Positions 34,901 through 43,588 of a stretch of DNA of 64,000 nucleotides are shown in pieces. Every line of letters starts with the position of its first letter. The stretch's first letter is position 1. The stretch is taken from contig CAOLHI010000931.1 of assembly GCA_948474755.1 (NCBI GenBank), positions 690,001-754,000 of the forward strand. Direction: 5' to 3'. The stretch is from Ctenosaura bakeri (taxonomy: Eukaryota > Chordata > Lepidosauria > Squamata > Iguanidae). A model generated the notes under the pieces. It saw only the letters and a list, made by a program, of their open reading frames with translations, was not told the origin of the DNA and searched no databases. The translations under genes and the position numbers were made by a program.

Positions 34901-37900
34901 ACTAAAAACCAGTACAACCACAAATAGGAAAAGAACAGAAGTGATATAAACAATTTCCAAAGGTCCTAGCTAAAAATGCTAGCTGAAATAAAACTGGGCA
35001 TTCCATTCTACAAACTGTACTCAAATATGAAGCCCTGTCCATATGGCACGGGGAGTGATTTTGGCTACTAAAAGAGAATCATAAATAACTTCTTATATAA
35101 CTAATATATCATTTGTGTTGACTCTTCTAATTCAGGGTACCCACTGCCTTCTGAAAAAGCACAACTTAATTTATTAAAATAATTCTTCCTGACCTCTGAT
35201 TCAAACGCTGCCTGCAGTGATTCATTGGTATTGTTGTGGATTCTCCTTTTCATCAAAGAGTAATGCACCTAATGAAGACCCGTGTGTGTAGCTTAAGTTG
35301 GACTCCTGTCTTGATATATACATAAAATGTACTTCTCTCTTTTAAGGACAGAGATAGCTTGCAGTCAAGAATGTATTCATGTTTTCCCTTGCTACTGCTA
35401 AACAGCTCTGCAAAGATGAAGTATTAGCTAGGATGATCCATGTTTTGCTCTTATCTCCAATATTACAGTTGTCCTCTGTATTCACTTTCTCTCTGATCCC
35501 AGTTCCTCAGCTATGTGGCTATGTACTTACATCTGTGGCTTGGATATCTTTCTCTATGAGAGAATCTGAACAAATGGTTTGCAGACCACCAAAGCCCATG
35601 CCAAAATCAATCATTCTTAAAGGTGCCACAAAGCTCCTTTTCCTATCTTTCCTTCCCTACATGTTATTTAAACCCAGCTAACGTGATGTTCTCTTTGAAA
35701 ATGGCATGTTTTGTTATGTAAATCCTTCTGTAACACCCAAAATAAACTACCAGAGCTGAACTGTGCAGTCAGGCCACCGAAGAACATACTGGCCATGTTT
35801 TCTGACAGAAGAAAAACGGATTATGATTATACCTTCCAGCAGAACTTCAAACTACCTGCATGTTTTTCCATATCACGGGCTTCGTTTAATGATAGAGTTG
35901 GTTTGGAGACCTTTTTGCTATTCACTTGCTGTCACCAAACTGGACTTAGAAAAAGGAAATAATAAGAGTCCACAGGGCATACCTTGAGATTTCTTAATGC
36001 CTGTATTTCTAACCCTCTTAATATTTTGGATGTCTCTGTTTTTAATTAGAACTGGTGCTCAAGGTCAGAGTTCAAAATCGTACTCTCAAAGAGAATGACT
36101 TCATTGAAATTGAACTGGATCGACAAGAACTGACTTACAAAGAACTGCTCAGAGTGAGCTGCTGTGAACTGGGAGTTAATCCAGAACATGTGGAGAAAAT
36201 AAGGAAGCTTCCAAATACCATATTAAGGAAGGTAAGGCTCTTTAACTAAAATGAAGAGTGTAGCTATAGATGGGATGGAGGACAAAATGAATGTATTCTC
36301 CTGTAAGAATTCTATCTGCACCATATGAAATTTTCCTTCAGTCCCAAAATGTCTAACATTTCAGAGAGTGAGACACTGATCATTGTGAATACCTGGAACT
36401 CTTATATTTGTTGTGTTCACATTTCCTTGGTAACTGCCCCCTTTCCTTGGATGCCTAAATTGTAATCTGAATGCTCAGCTGAGAAATGTTAGGTCTGTAC
36501 AATGCTAGTAATCTTCCTGCCCATCACTATTGCCACCTGGTCATCTGATGGCTTGGTATCTTCCCCTTGTTGTTTCCAAGGCCTGTCTGTTCACTCTTAT
36601 TCTAGGTTTATGTCTGGAGGTCTTGCATCATAAACATTTGTCTTTAGTCATGTTAATTCTTTCCTCTTCTGTTTTTGCTGTTCATCCAATTCTATCTTGC
36701 CATAAAATCTAAGCATTCTTGTGATTTCTTTATCCAAGTTGTTTATAAAAGTGCTGACCAATGATGGTGCAGGACAGATCTTTGTGGAAACATCATTACG
36801 CTCCCCAATTTAAATTATACTAATCCATCAATTGCTGCAGTGGCTGAAATCCACAGTATGCTGAAACATCCTGAATGCGGCTTTGTAGCCAGAAGTACCC
36901 CTGCCTCTGATTCACTTCTCCCTAGTCTACTTTTAAGAATATAACGTGAAACTTTGTCAAAAGACAAGCTGCAATTGAGCTATTTTATCTTTTTGGTTCC
37001 CTTTACTGAAGTTAGTTATCCTGTCAAAGAAGTGAAAACCTAGGCTGGTTTTAATTTTTGGTGTTGCTTACAATCTTTAAAAAATAATTATTTGTGAAAG
37101 AACTTGACTATGCAAATTTTCAAACTGTTTTCAGAAATGGTAGCCCCATCTTCCTTCAAACTAAGTTTTCAGATGTGGCAGTTACCACACCCTTGTCTCC
37201 TTGAAGTCAGTGGAATTCTGCAGTAGCATTTTGCACACAGCAGTGTTTGTGAATATTTAATACCTGGGTGAATTCACATATAGAGTTCTTAAATGTTCAT
37301 TTTAGATACGATAGTATGCAAAAAGAAATTCCTTACAAAGATATCTCCGAAGAATTTCAATGTTTCATTTTTTTTATCTTCCACTTTAGTGAGAAGAGCA
37401 AACATTTCTGTGCAAGTGGTGCAGGAAAGAGGCATTACTACACCATACATAGTTAGCTTGCCATCAGATCCCTTCAAGAACCCATTGCCCTTCACCTGGC
37501 AAAGCTAATTTAAATTTACCATTAGGTGATCAAGCTTCATCTTACCTTCCCTTAAACCCGCACAATACTGTACCTTGCTTTCTTTTTGCAGTTTTGGAAG
37601 ATTTTAACAGCCAACAATTGTAGGGTTATTTGTAATGTGAATTTGTAAATAAAATAAACTGAACTTTACTACTGGTAGGCATAATGCTAGCCAACATTGC
37701 TGATGAAATTGATTCTCCCTACTTCTGCAATTCTCTGCATGCCATTCTGCCTCATTCTTTTCTAAAGGATTTTGGGACTTTCTGGAGCAAACTAAAGTTG
37801 TAACAGCATGAGAGAGAAATGAAGATATTGGATATAGCAGCTGAGGGCACACACACATACATGTATATACACACACACATACACAATATATATTGGATGG

Positions 37901-40640
37901 ATGGAGATATGTGTGTATATGCCCTCAGTTGTTCTAGCCAGTTGAACAAAACAGTAGCAGTGAATAACTGCTCCTTGTGAATACTCTTGCTCTCATCAAT
38001 TTCCCCTTTTTTAAATGAGGAATGCCCCTAAAACCAAATCTAGCCCCAATCCTGTACCTCCTCCTGACATGTGGTTGACATTGTTGCTGACTGTTTAGTG
38101 TACTTGAATTTCCAAAAGTTGCATTTATAGTGTCCTTTTGTTCAATAGATAATCCTTAGCAGGATTCAAAGCACATTATTAATTTTAGTTCTTTTGCAGT
38201 AAGCAACACTCAGCCTATTGAAGCTTAGATACAATTTGTTATTTTCTGTATGAAGTAAAATGCATTCCATATTTTTAGTGTGAACATCTTGTTCACATTG
38301 GGAATCAAGCCATGGTAAGGAGGAAGATGAAACTATACACTTGTTTTGCTTTATACATAATAATAATAGTTGGAAGCACACTTTCTTCTATTAATGGAAG
38401 TTGAGGTTAGACTAATGAATCATGGATGGCAAGTTAAGACATGAGTTAAGTAAGAACTGCCTTCTTTTGTCAAGTTACACTTACCTGTAAGTTCCACGGT
38501 ATAAAGTAGAACTTAGAAGTATTAGTAAACATACCTATTAGTTTGACAATTGATTTTTGCAGCGTTGCATAGTACAGTCAGCCCTCCACATTCACCAGGG
38601 TTAGGAGCAAAGGACCCTTGCAAAAATGGAAAAATCACAAATACTAAAATATGTTTGTGTGTGTTTGTGTGTGTCTGTGGGAAAAGGGCGTAGGCATGCT
38701 AAGGAGAACAGACACCCAAGACCAGATCAGAGAGAGGAGGGGGAAAGGGGTAGGCAGCATGGTAGCTCTATACTTTCTTTCTCACCCATCTCCTTCCTTA
38801 GGTATGAAGTGGGTATGGGGAGAGCATTTGTGGTGCTGAAAAACTGGGCTGTAATCTGTCCTTAGCTGGCCAGACAGCAGCTGGTGGAGAACGAGGACTA
38901 GAGACAGTTTTTTAAAGGGCTGTTTGGCCTGATTGGAACTGCTGAGAGGAAAGGTTCCCCAAGAAAAAAAGTGCCTGAGGTGGGGAGCAGGGGTTGAAGA
39001 AACTTGTGAAAGTCAAACCTGCAAATGTGAAGGGCAGACTGTAGTATGGGATATACCATGTTGCCACATTTTAAAGAAGAAGCTTGTACAGCTGGTTAAT
39101 TGAGAAGCTCAACTTCTAATTGCTTTGCTGTGAGTATTATCATTTTCCACTTAGAGAAGTTCAAAACTCAGGATGTCAAAACTGGGACATAAATTCAAAT
39201 ACTGAATTGGATTCAAAGTAAGATAGTTGAATTTAGTTTATGTTAACTGAATCTAGGGGCTGGTGTTTCTTGGGCATCTTCCATCCTCTCTAAATGGCCA
39301 AAGCAGCCTATTCTGGTTCTGGAAAACGGTCAGGGGTGTTGTTGCAGAAGGAGGTAGTAAATCTCTCCTTCTGCAACTTCTAAAAATAGCATAGGCATAC
39401 GTAATCACAGATTATGTACATGTATGTCACAAAGAGGATTTCACACTGTACCTTTCAGTATCTGCACAATACTAAGAAATTGTAGATGTTTCAAGTGTTA
39501 AATATTAAAGCATCTAAAACTTACAAAGTGCTGTACAGAGATGGAAAGCAAGACAAACCTCCCCTGCAGGTTTGCACTTTAAAAGGTATGACATGACAAG
39601 GAAAGGCAGTATTAGAAGAGGAAAGCAAGCAATATCAGGCACTGGTTCTTAAAGCCGCATAATTCCTTTAATGATCAGCTTGAATGAACAGTTCAGGCAT
39701 GGAACGAATCGAGAAGTGACTATGCTGGAATCTAGCTGCCAGGGCTGTTTGTGCTATCCCAGCTTTTACTCTGCAGTTATTAGGTAAAATGTTAGAATTA
39801 AATATACTTCCATGCTCCAGAATGCATTTTGAGAGAGAAGGTATATTTTCTGCATTTAGGAGAGGGGAAAGCTTAGATGATGTATCTTCTGCATTTTGGT
39901 TAGCTAATACCACTTTTCTGTGGATTTTTTTTGTATTTTGTTGCATAGCCAGCACAGCTACCCCGAATATATCCACTTCTCCTGTACTTTGTATTTTTAT
40001 CTTTATTGCCTCTATCAGGCTTGGGCAACTGCGGACAGTTTGGAGGTCTCTGGCACAGTTGCCCTTTCTCCTGTGGGCTGGGCTGCAGCCACTACTTTAG
40101 ACAAAACCAAAATGTCTCTGAAAGTGGGGGAAAAAGTGGGGCAGCAGGGTGCATCTTTTCTAATGAAAATTGCACAATGCTCCGAGAAGCTCTTGGAGCC
40201 ACATTTCTCCATTTTTCAGCGAAGAAAATTTCACTGAAGAGCAAGGGCTCTGGGGGCCACACAAAAGGCTTTGGTAGGCTGCCTTCAGCTCATAGGCCAC
40301 TTAACTTTCACTTCTGATCTGCTTGCTGGATTGCAAAGGGAACTTTATTTGAACATTTAAAAACAATAATTAGTTACGCAAGAGATGGTGGAATAGAAAG
40401 ATGACTGAAAACTGTCACATTTTGGGGTCTTGCATGCCACATGTGAGTGTCTAAGCATTGTTTTTAAAATTTACTGTTGTTTGTTTCTTTAAGGATAAAG
40501 ATGTCTCAAGGCTTCAAGATTTCCAAGAACTGGAGCTCGTTCTAATGATGAGTGAAAATGACTTCTTGTTCAGAAATGCTGGACCACCATTGACTGAAAG
40601 GCCTTGCTATAATAAGAAAGCATCAAAACTGACCTACTAA
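25861..40640 (+). CDS. ANKRD40: ANKRD40, ankyrin repeat domain protein 40, complete
   Basis: Five exons (25861-25994, 31842-31990, 32501-32980, 36050-36231, 40494-40640) join in frame to 1092 nt, 363 codons plus stop, close to the 368 residues of the human protein. Residues about 10-95 hold two ankyrin-type repeats (LREAAALGDLEEVQRLVEFG, then HWACKRNHAQVVSYLLDAGA). A proline/serine-rich low-complexity middle follows (exon 3). The C-terminal domain is highly conserved, with ENDFIEIELDRQELTYKELL and the end RPCYNKKASKLTY. Exon phases match throughout. The molecular role is poorly known; ankyrin repeats usually bind proteins. A poly-acidic run that I recall after the ankyrin repeats in the human protein is reduced here to a few acidic residues (VEDADEV). 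The start is the first ATG of the ankyrin frame, just downstream of a CpG island. Confidence 0.96.
25995..27864. other. ANKRD40 intron 1, proximal part
   Basis: This is AT-rich intron sequence. A short BovB/Sauria-type tail fragment is at 26998-27042, and a (CA)n run is near 26910-26921. Confidence 0.5.
26998..27042 (+). mobile_element. BovB/Sauria 3' tail fragment
   Basis: CATAGGGTCACTGTAAGTTG, then GCTGACTTGACAGCA, matches the shared BovB/Sauria SINE tail (GGGTCGCCATAAGTCGGAAG...GACTTGACGGCA). Confidence 0.65.
27951..28000. repeat. (ATTT)n / (AGTT)n microsatellite inside the SPIN-like element
   Basis: Simple tandem ATTT units pass into TTAG units directly after the left SPIN-like end. Confidence 0.85.
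28180..28430. other. GC-rich promoter-like insert in the SPIN-like element
   Basis: This CpG-bearing stretch holds AAAGATGGCGGCGGC (28252-28266), a strong YY1-type match. It looks like captured promoter or 5' UTR sequence rather than transposon interior. Its source was not recognised. Confidence 0.4.
28443..28521. mobile_element. Palindromic MITE copy c, half element
   Basis: GGCTATTTCTGCACTAGACT to about GGAATCCTGGGGTTTGCAGT matches the left half of copies a, b and d. The right half is missing. Confidence 0.75.
29102..29648. mobile_element. hAT element with 8-bp target duplication
   Basis: The left end CATATATGTCAAACACAAGG is paired with the right end GAGTTTGACACCCCTG, the common hAT terminus CAGGGGTGTCAAACTC with a decayed left copy. 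Flanks TGTTAATG (29094-29101) and TGTTAGTG (29649-29656) match at 7 of 8. At 547 bp it has no transposase. Confidence 0.75.
29820..30905 (-). mobile_element. BovB (RTE) LINE fragment, antisense
   Basis: Read on the minus strand, KCKAFDCVDHEKL near 30870 and LYTKQEATVRTEYRKT near 30770 are BovB reverse-transcriptase segments. They are followed downstream by LSYFGHIMRRYGTLEKTIML near 30030. Multiple stops and frameshifts are present. The element is 5'-truncated within the RT domain. BovB is the RTE-clade LINE shared by squamates and ruminants by horizontal transfer. Confidence 0.85.
30906..31841. other. ANKRD40 intron 1, distal part
   Basis: No gene or named repeat was recognised between the BovB fragment and exon 2. 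Confidence 0.5.
31842..31990 (+). CDS. ANKRD40: ANKRD40 exon 2 (ankyrin repeat)
   Basis: This exon encodes TCMHWACKRNHAQVVSYLLD through REIRKMLG. The acceptor is TTGTGCAG and the donor GTAAAA. Confidence 0.96.
31991..32500. other. ANKRD40 intron 2, nothing recognised
   Basis: This is a 510-bp AT-rich intron ending in a pyrimidine tract and CTCCTGCAG. Confidence 0.65.
32501..32980 (+). CDS. ANKRD40: ANKRD40 exon 3
   Basis: This is a 480-nt exon. It carries LPIIPNYLANPPFPYVY, then a Ser/Thr/Pro-rich variable stretch, and ends PTFQPFFFTGAFPF, a conserved hydrophobic motif of this protein. Confidence 0.95.
32981..33569. other. ANKRD40 intron 3, proximal part
   Basis: No gene or named repeat was recognised. 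Confidence 0.5.
33570..34185 (+). mobile_element. L2-like LINE 3' fragment
   Basis: It contains remnants of the LINE C-terminus (RLSLPVQTF, ILRRGPCLSPIAGLA, then REIGPC and FFARE-type segments). A tail GTAAGCTGCCTTGAATCTC and GGGATATAAACA follows. Many stops are present. It resembles the L2-like copy that hosts the DIRS element at 49880. Confidence 0.6.
34300..34395 (+). mobile_element. L2-like tail ending in a (CAAT)n repeat
   Basis: GTAGCCACCTTGAATTCC, then GGCAGGGTATAAATACAATC passes into CAAT units to 34394. Confidence 0.55.
34470..34530 (+). mobile_element. Short L2-like tail
   Basis: GAGGTGGCCTATAAATATTA with an A/T-rich end resembles the same tail family. It is too short for certainty. 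Confidence 0.35.
34835..34930 (-). mobile_element. L2-like tail, antisense
   Basis: CAAGGCAGATTACAGTACTT followed by A-rich sequence is the complement of the tail class seen at 33570-34185. Confidence 0.4.
34931..36049. other. ANKRD40 intron 3, distal part
   Basis: Apart from Penelope-like copy 4 (35555-35670), nothing was recognised. Confidence 0.5.
35555..35670 (+). mobile_element. Penelope-like terminal-repeat fragment, copy 4, with hammerhead-like motif
   Basis: ATCATTCTTAAAGGTGCCAC matches the arm end of copies 1-3. Upstream lies CTGAACA (35566-35572), a TGG...CCA stem with loop, CAAA in place of GAAA, and GC-CCAT-GC, the same hammerhead-like order. Confidence 0.5.
36050..36231 (+). 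CDS. ANKRD40: ANKRD40 exon 4
   Basis: This exon encodes ELVLKVRVQNRTLKENDFIE through LPNTILRK. It is the most conserved part of the protein. The donor is GTAAGG. Confidence 0.96.
36232..38574. other. ANKRD40 intron 4, proximal part
   Basis: Only a CA/TA-type microsatellite (37848-37892) was recognised. Confidence 0.5.
37848..37892. repeat. (CA)n/(TA)n microsatellite
   Basis: Interrupted ACACAC and ACATAC units with a TATATA segment. Confidence 0.85.
38575..39041. mobile_element. Tigger-like MITE 3
   Basis: The left end is CAGTCAGCCCTCCACATTCA and the right end GAAGGGCAGACTG. TA lies on both sides (38573-38574 and 39042-39043). The 467-bp interior matches MITE 2 in reverse orientation and includes a GT-rich run. 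Confidence 0.8.
39042..40493. other. ANKRD40 intron 4, distal part
   Basis: CAGGCTTGGGCAACTGCGGA at 40016 resembles a hAT end, but the partner end was not found. No exon was seen. Confidence 0.4.
40494..40640 (+). CDS. ANKRD40: ANKRD40 exon 5 (C-terminus)
   Basis: This exon encodes DKDVSRLQDFQELELVLMMS through ASKLTY and TAA at 40638-40640. The acceptor is CTTTAAG. Confidence 0.96.
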   Translation, partial: DKDVSRLQDFQELELVLMMSENDFLFRNAGPPLTERPCYNKKASKLTY

Positions 40641-41439
40641 CTAACTGTTCACACAGTAATAATAATCACTAATATTTAACTGTTAAATCTAGGATTTTGT
40701 AAGGGCTTTAACTTCAAATTCTACTTTACCTTGGAAAACAGCATTAACCTATCGAGCATGCTTACTTGGATCTGGAAACAGCTGGACATGTTTCTAGCTA
40801 AGTGTGCTTAAGATGAGGCTGTCATATTTGTAGTGTCTGCCATTAATCTTTGAATGAACTGGCAGTCAAATAATGTTCTGGGACAGAATACTAAGCAGTG
40901 ACAGAAGGTTTCCTCTTGACATTCAGCAGTGATGCTTGCAAGGGAATTATTTCTTCCCAGAATGCTGCAGAGTTAGAAATCTCAGGGAAAGGCTTAAATT
41001 AAATTGTTCTAATAATTGCTACTGATTAAAAAGAGCAGGAGCACTTATGTTGAAGGATGGAACCTGGGACGCACGTAAGGCTTCTAATTGGATACTTAAC
41101 ATGCAGAGATTCCCGAAATGTCTAACTAGAGTTAAATGTGCAGCATGTGAGGAGAATAAGCTATTTTTAGAGCTCTCAGACAATAGTTGCACTGGCATAG
41201 AATAGCAAGAGAGTTACACTAATAGGCCATCCTTTTGGAAGAGCCCCTGTGTATGTGTGAGCAGGATCTATTTTGCCAGCTTTCCATATCAGGAGGAGCA
41301 GGCAGTGTTGTTAGAGGCAGGGCATGGGTCAGGAGGGAATCCTGGCCTTGCCATTTTAGGACAAGCATCCAGTAAGCTTCTGGAGAGTCATACCTTTCCA
41401 TGGTACATTGTGGCATGAGCAGAACATGCATGGGTGGAA

Positions 41440-41560
41440 AAAGCAAAGCTTCTTAGACTACAACTTCCAGAATCCTCCAGCTTGCACAGCCAATGCTCAT
41501 ACTGACTTGGGGATTCTGGTAGTTGCAGTCCAAAAAGGAATTTTCTCAAACTCTGGGCAC
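41440..41560. mobile_element. hAT-like palindromic MITE
   Basis: TTAGACTACAACTTCCAGAA and GATTCTGGTAGTTGCAGTCC are inverted counterparts, the common amniote hAT MITE built on ACTACAACTCCCAGAATCC. Confidence 0.6.
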
Positions 41561-41867
41561 AAAATGTTGGACAAGACATCTCTAGCTGTGCCCAGTCCTT
41601 TAAGAAGTAAAGCGTAGACTTCCAACAAAAGCACAACATTTATATTTGGCTGGTTTAAAAAAAGAATCCACCCAAATGGTAAAATTAGCTGTGATTTTTT
41701 TTTTTCAAGATGGTGCTCAGACACTTGAACATATTTACTGTATTAACACAAACTGTAAATATGATGGTGACCAAAACTCTTAGGATGTGTGTGCGTGTGT
41801 GTCTGACTTACGACTGCTTGTCAGTAAATAATGTGGAATGGTTGTCACTATCTGGCAGTGTTTGCGT

Positions 41868-41885
41868 ATTATTATTATTATTATT
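41868..41885. repeat. (ATT)n microsatellite
   Basis: Six ATT units. Confidence 0.85.
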
Positions 41886-41987
41886 TTGCTTTTTTGTTTC
41901 AACTTAAGGGATTCCCTGAGAGGTGATTAGGATGGTACAGCCTGGGGCCACATGTAGACAGAGCACAATTCCCCTCAGCCTCTGTTC

Positions 41988-42116
41988 CAGGAGTGGGAAT
42001 CATATAGACTTCCAGATATTCTTAGACTTCAACTCCCAGCATTCCTCACCACTGGCTGTCCTGATGGACTTGCAATCCAACAATACTTGGATGACTGTGT
42101 GATTCTCCCACCCCCT
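41988..42116. mobile_element. hAT-like MITE
   Basis: CAGGAGTGGGAATCATATAG opens the element. ACTTCAACTCCCAGCATTCC and GGACTTGCAATCCAACAATA are its inverted interior, and it closes near ATTCTCCCACCCCC. No clear target duplication was seen. Confidence 0.55.
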
Positions 42117-43383
42117 TCCCTAGCTTTTATATTTACTATCTTCCAGTTTTGAAACTATTACCTATTTAAGGAAAATAGTATAGCATTTTAAATAGCAACA
42201 TTACTTTTAATACCAAGATAACTAAGCTAAAATCTTGGTATTTCTATGCATTTTTGACAGACTTGCTTGCATTTCATATAGGCATGCCCATCTTTTCATC
42301 TTCTTGCTAATTCATGTTCTATATAAGTAATCTGCTGTCAGGTCCTAGACTAAACAATCTGGAAAAGCATGGAACATAATTACACTTTTGAATTATAAGT
42401 AATGTATCTAGTTTTAACATTCTGTGTACTAGTCAAGGGTTGTTCATTTTTTAACTACAGTCTGATGGATGCGTACAGCAAGAATTTACAGGAAAAAAGT
42501 ATTCAGTTTCTAATTTTGGTGCCCATCTGTCAGTCCTTCTAACTTGCAGTTTTGGGCAAGTGTTCATGAACACTGTGATCTAGTTCTGGGTCAGGGCTTT
42601 TTGAGTAACAACTGTCCCCACAACTTAAGGCAAGTCTGAAATGATGCTGGTATGTGTAGGGAAGCCATATGCCAGAACCACTCATCCCTGTGAATGGAAA
42701 GGTCTGTGACCAGAAAAAGTATGTGAAGATTTTTTATTAGTATTTGAATCCTCAGTGAAATAAAATGCATCCAAACACTCATGGTGCCCATTTGAGGAAA
42801 AAGAGAACAACTCTAATAAGATTCTTTGTACTTCTGGACTTTGAGAAAATTCATTTGTGCAAAAATATGTATTCTGTGTATTTGTGTGTGTAAATGTGCA
42901 TGCACATGCATGTGCAAAAAATGTGGGGCAGAAGATAAATTGAATTAGTGCACTTTTGCACATTGTGTAAATTTGTGCAAATTGCATAAATTTACTCAAA
43001 TTGTACAAATATATTATTTTCTGTACAGGGGACATGCATTTGAGGACAGCAGTTGTGTTTTCTGTGCTTTCTGTGCAAAAAACCCTCTGATATATAAATA
43101 TGAATTTTCCCAAAGTTTCAAAGTATGAAGTCCCAGGAGATTGAATTGAAACCCTTATGTTTTCACAGAGTAGGGAGAAAATAGCTGAAGTTATACACTT
43201 TCGGATATGGGAATGAAATGAAGACTTAAATCCCTAGGCCAGAACACTAGTTTTTATCCTGCTTCTGCTAACTGATCTTATGAATTGTCCGTATGTGTGT
43301 GGATCTCTCCATCATAATAGTAGTTCCTAATTGGATCAAATCCAAATGAAGTGAGGGCTGCTATATAGCAGTAACTTATCTAA

Positions 43384-43585
43384 GGGCCTTTCTGTGCTAC
43401 TGTGTTACAGTGCTATTAGTCCACATTCAAGATCCTGTGGAATTCTGGGCTTTGTAGTCTACTGAGGCCAAAGAGCTCTCTGACTGAGAATTTTAAATGC
43501 TGTTCCCTAAACTACAAATGCCAGCATTCCACAGGATGTTGAAAGTGGAATGAGAGCACTATAACAGTGCAGTGTGGAAAGGTCC
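43384..43585. mobile_element. Palindromic MITE copy d, flanked by TAA
   Basis: The arms GGGCCTTTCTGTGCTACTGT and its inverted counterpart (ending GTGTGGAAAGGTCC) flank a spacer. TAA precedes (43381-43383) and follows (43586-43588) the element, a possible Harbinger-type 3-bp target duplication. Confidence 0.75.
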
Positions 43586-43588
43586 TAA

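Larger units (their letters stand above)
40641..43383. other. ANKRD40 3' UTR and downstream intergenic DNA
   Basis: The 3' UTR begins at 40641; its end is not resolved. hAT-like palindromic repeats lie at 41440-41560 and 41988-42116. No other gene was recognised. Confidence 0.45.

Noticed and set aside
40016..40310. Full hAT element starting with CAGGCTTGGGCAACTG
   Set aside because: No matching inverted end or 8-bp flank could be found; left as a note in the intron entry.
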